DNA of 64,000 bases from CBDBJK01 sp965206395 (GTDB lineage: Bacteria; Chloroflexota; Dehalococcoidia; Lucifugimonadales; CATOSD01). The position numbers were made by a program, and so were the translations under genes. This document shows, in pieces, positions 44,425-52,753 of this stretch. The notes beneath the pieces were generated by a model, which saw nothing but the letters and a program-made list of their open reading frames with translations, had not been told where the DNA came from and made no database searches. The DNA lies in NCBI GenBank assembly GCA_965206395.1, contig CBDBJK010000031.1, forward strand, positions 1 through 64,000, in the 5' to 3' direction. Position 1 is the first letter of the stretch. Each line of letters begins with the position of its first letter.

Positions 44425-45120
44425 GTGAAGAGATTCGGAAATCGTTCCAGATTGGTGAGCCTCGTAAGCGTCGGCGCGATACTGCTAATTATCGTTCTTA
44501 CAGCGTGCTCCTCTTCTCCAGAGGAGTTTCTGGGAACCAGGCTCACCTCAGGAGATCCGGCAACTCCCTTCGAGCTTACAGACCAGTTCGGTCAAACTGT
44601 GAGCCTTTCCGATTACGATGGCAAAGTGGTGCTGCTCACCTTCCTTTACACCAACTGCCCCGATGTTTGCCCTATTGTGACCAGCCAGCTTCGAAAAACA
44701 CACGAGATGCTGGGCGACGCCGCCAATGAGGTTGCGTTCGTAGCCATAAGCGTGGACCCGGAGCGGGATTCGGTGGAAGAGGCCCATGCCTTTTCAGATG
44801 ACTGGGACATGACAGACAACTGGGCCTTTCTGGTTGGCGACGAGGAAGAGCTATCGTCGATATGGAAGGCGTACTACCTCGACCCCGCAATTGATGCGCA
44901 ATCGCGAGAAGACGCAGACGACCATGCGGAAGACGTCAGCACTCAGACGCACGACCATGATGGAGTCAACGCGGCGGGGCAAGACATCGAGAACCGCTAC
45001 CTCGTAAGCCATTCAACGCCCGTGTATCTAATCGACCGCGAGGGCATCATGCGCGTTGTGTCCACACCCCCTCTTGACATCGACATCCTCATCCACGACA
45101 TCAAGCTCCTGGTGGACTAG
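44425..45120 (+). CDS. SCO1/SenC copper chaperone lipoprotein
   Basis: 231 residues, GTG start. Lipobox LTAC anchors it outside the membrane. Thioredoxin-like SCO fold with copper ligands in the C-x3-C motif TNCPDVCPIV and the distal His in YLVSHSTPVYLID. A His/Asp-rich insert (DADDHAEDVSTQTHDHDG) may bind metal. SCO proteins deliver copper to the CuA site of subunit II, matching the ctaC gene in the same cluster. The 177 nt after it contain no complete gene; one 24-codon stretch reads like a C-terminal membrane anchor (LLLVSGGLLVVRKRRD) and may be a relic. Confidence 0.93.
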   Translation: MKRFGNRSRLVSLVSVGAILLIIVLTACSSSPEEFLGTRLTSGDPATPFELTDQFGQTVSLSDYDGKVVLLTFLYTNCPDVCPIVTSQLRKTHEMLGDAANEVAFVAISVDPERDSVEEAHAFSDDWDMTDNWAFLVGDEEELSSIWKAYYLDPAIDAQSREDADDHAEDVSTQTHDHDGVNAAGQDIENRYLVSHSTPVYLIDREGIMRVVSTPPLDIDILIHDIKLLVD

Positions 45121-45297
45121 GCAGTCAGCCAGCGTAAACCTACTCGCCCCTCCTCTTGGGTTCATATAGTTTGCGGGCTTTGGGGCGTTCGGCGCACTCC
45201 TGCTCGTATCTGGAGGGCTGCTTGTGGTAAGGAAGAGGCGAGACTAGCTTACTGTTGGTACGAATTCGCTCTAAATCGAGCGATGCACAGGAACAAA

Positions 45298-45328
45298 AAT
45301 TGGGGGGCCTCTAAAAGGCCCCCCAATT
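45298..45328 (-). terminator. Intrinsic terminator of the thrS-infC-rpmI-rplT operon
   Basis: AATTGGGGGGCC and GGCCCCCCAATT form a perfect 12-bp stem with a 7-nt loop, 32 nt past rplT. On the minus strand it is followed by a T-run. Confidence 0.9.
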
Positions 45329-45359
45329 AGTTTGATTAAACTGGTCAAAAGAAGGCGTT

Positions 45360-45728
45360 TTACGCGGCTGCGGCTTGCAGTTGCTCCTTGGCTTGTTCCG
45401 TAATATGCGTGAAACCTTCGGGGTCGCGGATAGCAACCTCCGAGAGCATCTTGCGGTTGACTTCAACCCCGCCGAGCTTGAGACCGTGTATTAGCTGGCT
45501 ATAGGAAATACCGTTGGCGCGGGCAGCGGCATTGATACGTATGTTCCACAGCCGTCGCATGTCGCCTTTGCGCTCCTTGCGATGGGCATATGAATACTGC
45601 AAGGCGTGAATCAACGACTCGTGCGCGCGCTTGTACAGTGTGTGGCGCACACCCTGATGGCCCTTGGTCATCTTCAGCACTTTCTTGTGCCGGTTATGCT
45701 TGGTTACGCCTCGTTTTATCCTTGTCAT
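45360..45728 (-). CDS. rplT: 50S ribosomal protein L20
   Basis: 122 residues from ATG 45728, AGGAG 6 nt upstream; the frame extends 48 nt further but L20 starts MTRIKRG. Motifs HRKVLKM-like KHNRHKKVLKMTKGHQG, RLWNIRINAAARANGISYSQ. An rRNA-binding assembly protein and, in many bacteria, the autorepressor of its own operon. A terminator-like leader precedes it (45762-45802). Confidence 0.97.
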   Translation of the reverse strand: MTRIKRGVTKHNRHKKVLKMTKGHQGVRHTLYKRAHESLIHALQYSYAHRKERKGDMRRLWNIRINAAARANGISYSQLIHGLKLGGVEVNRKMLSEVAIRDPEGFTHITEQAKEQLQAAAA

Positions 45729-45761
45729 GGGGGTCTCCTGATTGATTACGAAATGTCGTTC

Positions 45762-45802
45762 AAAAGGGGCGCTCAATTGAACGCCCCTTGATGTTTCGGG
45801 GC
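45762..45802 (-). promoter_or_regulatory. Attenuator-like leader between rpmI and rplT
   Basis: On the minus strand, AAGGGGCG and CGCCCCTT (45764-45789) form an 8-bp hairpin followed by TTTT, an intrinsic terminator shape. Just upstream, GCCCC (45798-45802) can instead pair with the same GGGGC strand, so the two folds exclude each other. L20 or another factor could choose between them. Confidence 0.55.
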
Positions 45803-45867
45803 TTTTACTTCAAGTTACCATAAAGAGATAGGCTATCTATCCACAGTTAGGCAACTCAAAACGAATT

Positions 45868-46071
45868 TTAACGAGAGCCGTACGGCAGCATGCGCTCAAG
45901 TCGGCGCACGTCTGCTGGACTCACAGGAAGCTTCTTGGAGTACAGACGCCGGACGCTGGCAGGCTTTTTGCGGCGAAGGTGGCTGCGATGGCCTTTCATC
46001 CTGACCATCTTGCCTGTGCTTGTTATTCGGAAGCGGGCCGCGGCCCCTTTATGGGTTTTAAGCTTCGGCAC
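45868..46071 (-). CDS. rpmI: 50S ribosomal protein L35
   Basis: 67 residues from GTG 46071, which gives the family start MPKLKTHKGAAARF and has AAGGAG 7 nt upstream inside infC. A TTG at 46077 is the alternative. KGHRSHLRRKKPASVRRL is typical L35. The gene overlaps the infC 3' end by 14 nt, so translation is coupled. Confidence 0.95.
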   Translation of the reverse strand: MPKLKTHKGAAARFRITSTGKMVRMKGHRSHLRRKKPASVRRLYSKKLPVSPADVRRLERMLPYGSR

Positions 46072-46633
46072 CCTCAAGCTCCTTTTCGGGTTCAGGTTCA
46101 GATTTAGTGGGTTTCACGGTGCTGGGAGCCAGTATCATAGTCAGGAATCTGCCCTCAAATCCGGGAGTACGCTCCAACATCGCGTCATCAACAAGGTCAG
46201 CCGCAACCATGCGGAGAAGTCCCATGCCAATTTCGGGATGGTCCATCTCTCGACCACGGAACATTACAGAGACCTTGACCTTCGATCCCTCATCAAGAAG
46301 CCGTTTGACCAGCCTGGTTTTGGCGGAGCGATCATGTTCGCCAATGCGAGTCTTCAGCCGGACTTCGCGCAACTCGTTAGTCGGCTTCGTCTTGCGGGCT
46401 TTACGGGCGTCACGCTCTTTGCGATTCGCTTCGTATCTGAACTTACCATAGTCCATCAAGCGGCACACGGGGGGAGTCGCCGCCGGAGCTACTTCGACCA
46501 GATCAAGGCCGCGTTCTTCGGCTTTCTGCAACGCATCCCTCGTAGCCATCACTCCCAGTTGCTCCCCTTCATCATCCACCAGACGGACTTCAGGGACACG
46601 AATGCGCTCGTTGACTCGGTAATCTCTAGGTAT
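46058..46633 (-). CDS. infC: Translation initiation factor IF-3, probable ATA start
   Basis: 191 residues if started at ATA 46633. IF-3 binds the 30S subunit and rejects wrong start codons. The N-terminal domain (RDYRVNERIRVPEVRLVDDEG, GLDLVEVAPAATPPVCRLMDYGKFRYE) and C-terminal domain (VRLKTRIGEHD, KVKVSVMFRGREMDHPE) are complete only when read from there. The first standard start, GTG 46579, would delete the conserved VNERIRVPEVRL strand. An in-frame TGA lies three codons before the ATA, so no ATG/GTG/TTG start is possible upstream. GAGGTG sits 5 nt before the ATA. In E. coli, infC uses AUU, which makes IF-3 limit its own synthesis; the same logic is likely here. Confidence 0.93.
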   Translation of the reverse strand: MPRDYRVNERIRVPEVRLVDDEGEQLGVMATRDALQKAEERGLDLVEVAPAATPPVCRLMDYGKFRYEANRKERDARKARKTKPTNELREVRLKTRIGEHDRSAKTRLVKRLLDEGSKVKVSVMFRGREMDHPEIGMGLLRMVAADLVDDAMLERTPGFEGRFLTMILAPSTVKPTKSEPEPEKELEGAEA

Positions 46634-46798
46634 GCTTTCACCTCATACAAATACTTAAAGCCAGATTAAGAATCTGACTGGTATCGAATATAGCATAACG
46701 GCACAAGGTAGGCAATAGGGAATTCTTTGGTGTTGGGTTGCACGTTGCACGTGATTTTGTGAAAGAACTCGCCAGTTTTCTGTCACTATCACGCAATA

Positions 46799-46830
46799 AT
46801 CATGGGGCGATTCGTAAACCGCCCCATGAT
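46799..46830 (-). terminator. Hairpin between thrS and infC
   Basis: ATCATGGGGCG and CGCCCCATGAT form a perfect 11-bp stem with a 10-nt loop, 40 nt after thrS. The following minus-strand bases are TATTGC, a poor T-run, so termination is probably partial. Confidence 0.65.
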
Positions 46831-46869
46831 AACCTTGTTCCTTAAATAAACCTTCGCCCTTTGAGGCGA

Positions 46870-48612
46870 CTAGCTGCGCGATTGCACCTCATCGACGATA
46901 CGGGCGGTAACGTCGTCCACCGACAGAGCGCCCAGGTTTTCACCGGAGCGTAACCTGACGGAGGCGGCGTCGGCTTCCGCCTCACGGTCGCCCATGATCA
47001 GCATGTACGGAATCTTTTGCACCTGCGCTTCCCTGATCTTCGCGTTCATGCGCTCGTTGCGCGCGTCGATCTCCACACGAATACCGGCATCGAGCAGTTT
47101 GGCCTCCACCTGCCTAGCATATTCGTGATGCCGGTCGGCGATGGGGATGATTACCGCCTGCACAGGGGCCAGCCACGTCGGGAACGCGCCGCCGTAGTGC
47201 TCGATCAGAACGCCCATGAAGCGTTCCAGAGAACCCAACAGGGCGCGGTGTATCATGTACGGCTGGTGCTCCTGACCGTCTTCACCGATGTAGGTCAGAC
47301 CGAAGCGTTCTGGCAGGTTGAAATCGAACTGCACCGTTGTGCACTGCCACAGGCGTCCGATGGCGTCGCGGATATGAACGTCGATCTTTGGTCCGTAGAA
47401 CGCGCCGCCGCCTTCGTCTATCTCGAATGGCAGGCCACGCCCTTCAAGCGTCCTGCGCAGCGACTCGGTAGCCAGCTCCCAGCGGTCGTCGTCCCCAACG
47501 GCCTTTTCGGGCCGGGTCGAGAGCATGACCTCGAAGTCGTCAAACCCGAAGCTATTCAGCAGGTGAAAGGTCAGGTCGAGGACGCTGTTGATCTCAGCCT
47601 CGACCTGATCGGGACGGCAAAACACGTGCGCGTCGTCCTGGGTCATGCCACGAACCCGAAGCAGGCCATGCAGCACGCCGCCGCGCTCGAATCTGTACAC
47701 CGACCCCAACTCGCCGATGCGCATGGGCAGGTCTCGGTAGCTTCGCAGGGCTGTCTCGTAGTACATGATGTGGAACGGGCAATTCATGGGCTTGAGGTAG
47801 TAGTCTTGCCCGTCCATATCCATCGCGGCATACATATTTTCCTTGAAAAAATCCAGGTGGCCGCTAGTCTGCCAGAGAGTCGAGCGTCCGATATGTGGCG
47901 TGTATACAAGGTCGTACCCCGCCTTGTAATGCTCTTGTTTCCAGAAATCTTCCACGATGCCCCTGATACGCGAACCCTTGGGGTGCCAGATGATAAGGCC
48001 CGGCCCAACCTCCTCGTGCATGGAAAACAGGTCTAGCTCTCTGCCAAGCAGTCGATGGTCTCGACGTTTGGCTTCTTCCAGCCGGTGCAGGTAGTCGTCT
48101 AGCGCGTCCTGGTTCTCGAACGCGGTTCCGTAGATGCGTTGGAGCATAAGACGCTTCTCGTCGCCGCGCCAGTACGCACCCGCCACGCTCAACAGCTTGA
48201 AAGCGGGTATCCTACCGGTGGACTCCACGTGAGGCCCCGCGCAAAGGTCTTCGAAATCGCCGTGGCGGTATGTCGAGATAGCCTCTTCCTCCGGGATTCC
48301 GTCGATTATCTCAAGCTTCAAAGGCTCGTTCGAATTCATTGTGAGGCTATCTTCGCGCGAGTATTCGCTGTACTCGAACGGCAGGTCGCGGGCCATGACC
48401 TCACTCATACGCTGTTCAATCTCCTCAAGGTCTTCCTCTTTGAAGGGCGCGGAGACCAGGAAGTCGTAATAGAAGCCATCGTCCGTAGGCGGCCCTATAG
48501 CGAGCTTGGCGTCAGGGTACATCTTCGTAACCACGTCCGCCATGACGTGGGACGCCGAATGTCGAATACGTTGGCGAAGCTCTGTCAAATCGGGGTCTGG
48601 TTTTAATGCCAT
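46870..48612 (-). CDS. thrS: Threonyl-tRNA synthetase without TGS domain
   Basis: 580 residues from ATG 48612 (GGAGG 9 nt upstream). It starts directly at the N2 editing domain (RIRHSASHVMADVVTKMYPD, with the HxxxH site) and lacks the ~60-residue TGS domain found in most bacterial ThrRS. The catalytic domain has zinc ligands in KPMNCPFHIMYY, GMTQDDAHVFC and YMIHRALLGSLERF. A C-terminal anticodon-binding domain ends the protein. First gene of a minus-strand operon with infC, rpmI and rplT; expression probably passes through the leader at 48628-48840. Confidence 0.96.
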   Translation of the reverse strand: MALKPDPDLTELRQRIRHSASHVMADVVTKMYPDAKLAIGPPTDDGFYYDFLVSAPFKEEDLEEIEQRMSEVMARDLPFEYSEYSREDSLTMNSNEPLKLEIIDGIPEEEAISTYRHGDFEDLCAGPHVESTGRIPAFKLLSVAGAYWRGDEKRLMLQRIYGTAFENQDALDDYLHRLEEAKRRDHRLLGRELDLFSMHEEVGPGLIIWHPKGSRIRGIVEDFWKQEHYKAGYDLVYTPHIGRSTLWQTSGHLDFFKENMYAAMDMDGQDYYLKPMNCPFHIMYYETALRSYRDLPMRIGELGSVYRFERGGVLHGLLRVRGMTQDDAHVFCRPDQVEAEINSVLDLTFHLLNSFGFDDFEVMLSTRPEKAVGDDDRWELATESLRRTLEGRGLPFEIDEGGGAFYGPKIDVHIRDAIGRLWQCTTVQFDFNLPERFGLTYIGEDGQEHQPYMIHRALLGSLERFMGVLIEHYGGAFPTWLAPVQAVIIPIADRHHEYARQVEAKLLDAGIRVEIDARNERMNAKIREAQVQKIPYMLIMGDREAEADAASVRLRSGENLGALSVDDVTARIVDEVQSRS

Positions 48613-48627
48613 GATCAAGTTCCTCCG

Positions 48628-48840
48628 AAAAAATAAGGGTACACCACCCTCGTTCCAGGCTTTACTGTTATATCAAGGTGAGAGTGGCTACCCTTGTGTG
48701 AAAAAGGGATTTCTGAGACAAATGTAAGCCTCCCGCGTGTCAAGCGAAAACACGGGAGGCTACGTAGTCAACGTGTGGGCCTTCCTGTACAGAAAGGAGA
48801 GGGCTGCTATAGGGTTCCCAAGCAAGTAGTCCTTGTCTCA
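48628..48840 (-). promoter_or_regulatory. Structured thrS leader with terminator adjoining the ribosome site
   Basis: Reading the minus strand: TGAGACAA (48840-48833) pairs with TTGTCTCA (48721-48714), enclosing a GCCTCCCGTG/CACGCGGGAGGC hairpin (48760-48728). Next, AAGGGTA-g-CCACTCTC (48695-48680) pairs with GAGGGTGG-tg-TACCCTT (48651-48635), about 15 bp, followed by TTTTTT (48633-48628) and then directly by the thrS GGAGG. Transcription can therefore stop just before the gene unless the terminator is prevented. AGGGTGG resembles the T-box core, but its place on the 3' arm is not canonical. Confidence 0.65.
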
Positions 48841-48856
48841 AAATTGAGGTAATCTC

Positions 48857-48885
48857 ATTCTAGCGTGGCGAGATTCGCGGGTCAA
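48857..48885 (-). promoter_or_regulatory. Promoter candidate for the thrS operon
   Basis: On the minus strand TTGACC (48885-48880), 17-nt spacer, TAGAAT (48862-48857). A start about 7 nt downstream would begin the transcript just before the closing stem of the leader at 48840. Confidence 0.65.
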
Positions 48886-49039
48886 GTGGTAGACTTGGCC
48901 GCAGGGTTGTTCGACATATGTCAATCGAAATGATAGACTGCTGCCAATTTCAGTCGACGGTTCAGGGAGGTTTATCTGAAGATAAAGCGCCGCCATCGTC
49001 CGATGCAATACCTTTATGGCATATCCAATGGAGGAAATG

Positions 49040-50623
49040 ATGCTAGCTTTTCGAAGTTCTAGGGCCGTATTGGCTCTATCAATGCTTTTGGCAGTGTTCG
49101 TGGTTGTGCTGGCCTCCGGCGCAGTGTACGCAGCCACGCCGTCGGAAACCAAGCTCACCGCCTTCGATGGCGCGTCCGGTGACCTCTTCGGCTTCTCGGT
49201 GTCCATTAGCGGTGATACGGCCATCGTCGGAGCCAGATCGGACCGCGTCGACGGTCTTAGCTCTGGCTCGGCCTACGTGTTCGAGCGCAGCGGCGGCATC
49301 TGGATGCAGAAGGCCAAGCTCACCGCCTTCGATGGCGCGTCCGGTGACAACTTCGGCGGCTCGGTGTCCATAAGCGGTGACACGGCCATCGTCGGAGCCA
49401 TATTTGACGACGACAAAGCCATTTTATCTGGCTCGGCCTATATGTTCGAGCGTGACCAGGGAGGAGCCGACAACTGGGGTCAGGTAGCCAAGCTCACCGC
49501 CTCCGACGGCGCTCTCTCTGACCTCTTCGGCGTCTCGGTGTCCATAAGCGGTGACACGGCCATCGTCGGGGCTTACGCAGACGACCTAGGCACTGGCATT
49601 TCCTCTGGTTCGGCCTACGTGTTCGAGCGCAACGAGGGTGGGATCGGCAAGTGGGGCGAGGTGAAAAAGCTCACCGCCTCCGACGGAGCGGCCTTTGACC
49701 AGTTCGGCTTCTCGGTGTCCATAAGCGGTGACACGGCCATCGTCGGGGCTTACTCAGACGACCTAGGCACTAGCGTTAACTCTGGTTCGGCCTACGTGTT
49801 CAAGCGCAACGAGGGAGGTGCAGGCACCTGGGGCGAGGTGAAAAAGCTCACCGCCTCCGACGGTGTGGTTCCCGACCAGTTCGGCTTGTCTGTGTCCATA
49901 AGCGGAGACACGGCCATCGTCGGGGCTCACCGCGACGACGACGACGGCAGGGACTCCGGCTCGGCGTACGTCTACGAGTTCAACCAGCCCCCCATAGCAG
50001 ATGCCAACGGGCCGTACGTCGCCGAGTGCGCCAGCCCCAGCGGGGCCTCCGTCTCCCTCGACGGCTCTGGCTCCACCGATCCCGACGGAGATACCTTGAC
50101 ATTCTCCTGGTCGGACACTGGCATCATATTCGACGATGCCACCAGTCCAACACCTACTGCCACCTTCCCCATAGGAACTACTACCGTCACCCTGGAGGTA
50201 GATGATGGCACAGCGATGGACTCTGACACCACGGATGTCACAGTCCAGGACACCACCGTGCCTGATGTCGCTGCGGCCCTGGTTCCTATCGGAGACGGAG
50301 ACGAAGATGATGACGACGAGGGACGCTTCAGGGTGGAGTTCTCGGCAACAGACGCCTGTGATGCGTCTCCTGCGGTGAGCGCTGTGCTTGAGGTGTCAGG
50401 CATCGCAGACCCGATTGCTGTGACCAACGGTCAGATGATAGAGTTCGAGTTCGAGGACGACGGGACTGAGGTGGAAACAGAGAATGGGGTTTTGGAGATA
50501 GAGTCCCCGGGGCTGACACTACGAGTAACTGGTACAGACTCCAGTGGGAACACAGGTGAGGCGACAGCGCAGCCGACAGGACTAAACGCTGATAACGACA
50601 GTGAGTATGACGACGATGACTAG
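49040..50623 (+). CDS. Secreted FG-GAP repeat protein with PKD-like domain
   Basis: 527 residues from ATG 49040 (GGAGG 5 nt upstream). Signal peptide ending in SGAVYAATPS. Five FG-GAP-like repeats of about 55-60 residues (SVSISGDTAIVGA...GSAYVFER), likely blades of a beta-propeller, are followed by a PKD/Ig-like domain (GPYVAECASPSGASVSLDGS, GSTDPDGDTLTFSW) and an acidic C-terminus. Repeats share long DNA identity. Predicted extracellular binding or structural role; no LPxTG or other anchor is seen. Confidence 0.85.
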   Translation: MLAFRSSRAVLALSMLLAVFVVVLASGAVYAATPSETKLTAFDGASGDLFGFSVSISGDTAIVGARSDRVDGLSSGSAYVFERSGGIWMQKAKLTAFDGASGDNFGGSVSISGDTAIVGAIFDDDKAILSGSAYMFERDQGGADNWGQVAKLTASDGALSDLFGVSVSISGDTAIVGAYADDLGTGISSGSAYVFERNEGGIGKWGEVKKLTASDGAAFDQFGFSVSISGDTAIVGAYSDDLGTSVNSGSAYVFKRNEGGAGTWGEVKKLTASDGVVPDQFGLSVSISGDTAIVGAHRDDDDGRDSGSAYVYEFNQPPIADANGPYVAECASPSGASVSLDGSGSTDPDGDTLTFSWSDTGIIFDDATSPTPTATFPIGTTTVTLEVDDGTAMDSDTTDVTVQDTTVPDVAAALVPIGDGDEDDDDEGRFRVEFSATDACDASPAVSAVLEVSGIADPIAVTNGQMIEFEFEDDGTEVETENGVLEIESPGLTLRVTGTDSSGNTGEATAQPTGLNADNDSEYDDDD

Positions 50624-50708
50624 CTGAGGCAGTAGGCCTGAATAGAGTCGTTGTGAAGGGGCTTGGGAGTTATTTCCAGCCCCTTCACCAGGTCTGTAGA
50701 GTAGTTCG

Positions 50709-51470
50709 ATGCTCCAAATCACTGAAACATACTGGGCTGGCAAGGGCAAGCTCTTGCGATTGCTTTCCGAGCTAGATGCGTCGGAGTCATATCTGCGCAC
50801 GCTTTACTTCACGCCAGCCTCTTTAGTTTCGACTAAGCCTCGAAGCCCTGCGTCAGCAGCAAACCTCAGAACATCCAGAATAGACGTTGTGCTTGAAGAG
50901 CTAGGGGAGTCGGAAACGGGCGCGGTGGTGTTCATGGGCGAGCATCAGATTATCGCTGTCGTTCCTCCATTTCCACAGACGACGGATAAAACGAGCGAGG
51001 GCGTAGACGTCTCGCCGCTCAGAGAATTGCTGAACAGCGACCTGTTGATTGGCGTCGTGTTGCTAAGGCTGAAACGCTACGCTATAGGGGTACTGAAGGG
51101 TGATAGCCTGGTGGCGTCCAAGACAGATTCACGCTACGTCAAGAACCGCCATCGCGCCGGTGGCACCTCTCAGCGTCGCTTCGAGCGCAGCCGCGAACGA
51201 CTTGTGCGAGAGTTGTTCGACAAGACATGCGAAATCACCATGAACATCATTTCCCCGTACGGCGAGAAGATCGATTACATCCTCATGGGAGGCGAACGCC
51301 ATACGCTGCGAGGCTTTGTCGAGCGGTGCCGGTATATGCAGGATAACGAGCGAAAAACCCTCAAACGGCTGCTGCGGGTGGACAAGCCAAATCATGAGGC
51401 GTTGGAGAAGATAGCCTTCGAGGTCTGGAAAAGCAAGGTGCTTGTGTTCTCCGACGACCCTACTGATTGA
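50709..51470 (+). CDS. Vms1/ANKZF1-like release factor (VLRF1 domain)
   Basis: 253 residues, cytoplasmic. The region around GAVVFMGEHQIIAVVPP is the eRF1-like core and RAGGTSQRRFERSRERLVRE carries the GxxQ-type motif (GGTSQ) that corresponds to the catalytic Gln loop of Vms1/VLRF1 peptidyl-tRNA hydrolases. In eukaryotes Vms1 releases stalled nascent chains from split 60S subunits; bacterial members are proposed to act in ribosome rescue. The family call is from motif recognition. It stands alone between a surface protein and a convergent dehydrogenase. Confidence 0.75.
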   Translation: MLQITETYWAGKGKLLRLLSELDASESYLRTLYFTPASLVSTKPRSPASAANLRTSRIDVVLEELGESETGAVVFMGEHQIIAVVPPFPQTTDKTSEGVDVSPLRELLNSDLLIGVVLLRLKRYAIGVLKGDSLVASKTDSRYVKNRHRAGGTSQRRFERSRERLVRELFDKTCEITMNIISPYGEKIDYILMGGERHTLRGFVERCRYMQDNERKTLKRLLRVDKPNHEALEKIAFEVWKSKVLVFSDDPTD

Positions 51471-51506
51471 TAAGCGTTCACCGCAGTCGGTGGCGTCCAT
51501 ATGACT

Positions 51507-52481
51507 TCACACAGTTATAACTACGTTTCCCGTTTTCTGCCCTTTTTCAACATACCTATACGCCTCGACAATTTGTTCCAGCGGATATTTTCTGTCTATC
51601 ACCGTTTTGAATTTCCCTTCCTCAATGAGTCTTTTGATAAAAAGTACGCTTATCTGGGCGTCCATTGGATTTGGAAATAGGGTCTTCTTGTTGCCAATCA
51701 TTGGCTTAATAATCGGTGTTATGAGTGGTAAGAAGATATTCTGAGCCATAAAACCTAAGTCTGATGAAACATAAACTCCGCCAGATTGTAACAACTTCTT
51801 GCACTTGAAAAATGAACTCTTGCCAACAGCGTCAAAAACGAAGTTATATTCTTGGTCATCTTTTGTAAAATCCTCTTTTGTATAATCTATTATCTTGTCG
51901 GCTCCCAATGATTTGACCATCTCTATATTGTTCGTATTGCACACTGCGGTTACATTAGCATCAAAATATTTCAGTAACTGAACTGCCGCTGAACCAATAG
52001 CTCCGGTTGCACCATTGACGAGAACCTTTTGCCCTCTTTTGATGTTCATTCTCTTGATAATGCTATATGCATAATGCGCACCTTCAGTACTAGCTGCAGC
52101 CTGCTCATATGTTACATTTTCAGGTATTGTTGTCAGCCCCTTACCCTCTGATATTGTTTTGTATTGGGCATGAGACCCAAAATCCTTGTCATCAAATCCA
52201 AAAACCTTGTCGCCGACTTTGAAAGACGAAACTTCCTTTCCAACAGCTTCAATTTCGCCAGAAAATTCGGTTCCAGAAATCGGTTTATTGGGCTTGAATA
52301 TACCTGTCAATAATCTACCGATAATGAACGGTTTTGCTCTGAGTGTTGCAGTATCGGTTCGATTAACTGTTGTGGCATGAACTTTTATCAATACTTCGTC
52401 ATCTTTAGGAGTCGGATTTTCTACTTCTTGTAATTCAATAACATCGGGTGAACCATATTTGCGATAGATAACTGCTTTCAT
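51507..52481 (-). CDS. NAD(P)-dependent MDR alcohol dehydrogenase/quinone reductase, foreign composition
   Basis: 324 residues, zinc-independent medium-chain reductase: GroES-like N-terminal part (VHATTVNRTDTATLRA, SGTEFSGEIEAVGKEV), then a Rossmann fold with the AxGxxG-like VNGATGAIGSAAVQLLKYF. No structural-zinc Cys cluster. The gene is strikingly A/T-rich and Lys/Ile/Asn-rich compared with all neighbours, resembling Bacteroidota genes, so recent horizontal transfer is likely. Confidence 0.9.
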   Translation of the reverse strand: MKAVIYRKYGSPDVIELQEVENPTPKDDEVLIKVHATTVNRTDTATLRAKPFIIGRLLTGIFKPNKPISGTEFSGEIEAVGKEVSSFKVGDKVFGFDDKDFGSHAQYKTISEGKGLTTIPENVTYEQAAASTEGAHYAYSIIKRMNIKRGQKVLVNGATGAIGSAAVQLLKYFDANVTAVCNTNNIEMVKSLGADKIIDYTKEDFTKDDQEYNFVFDAVGKSSFFKCKKLLQSGGVYVSSDLGFMAQNIFLPLITPIIKPMIGNKKTLFPNPMDAQISVLFIKRLIEEGKFKTVIDRKYPLEQIVEAYRYVEKGQKTGNVVITV

Positions 52482-52753
52482 GATTTACCTTCTAATTTAC
52501 TTTCACTACTCATTTGCACAGAACAGAAAGGTGAAACTTTGGCTGTTTGCTCATGCAGATTATTAAACATCGTCCAACGCCGTTCAGCAAGCACTGCTAG
52601 GGGGGACTGAACGCTTACTTCTGATTGATAAGTCCAGAACTTGATACACAGAGTTTGCGCGAAAGGCAGGGCTTTGTAGCATTCTATTGCTAATGCTACA
52701 ATGACTCGCGTATTGCAAGACGCACTCAGCAAAACTCAAGAAGGAGAAATGTC

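Noticed and set aside
46058..46579. infC starting at GTG 46579
   Set aside because: Would remove a conserved strand of the IF-3 N-terminal domain that is plainly encoded upstream with a good ribosome site.
48628..48840. A canonical T-box riboswitch for thrS
   Set aside because: AGGGTGG is present but on the 3' arm of the terminator, and I could not assign stem I landmarks or a specifier loop with confidence; reported instead as a structured leader.
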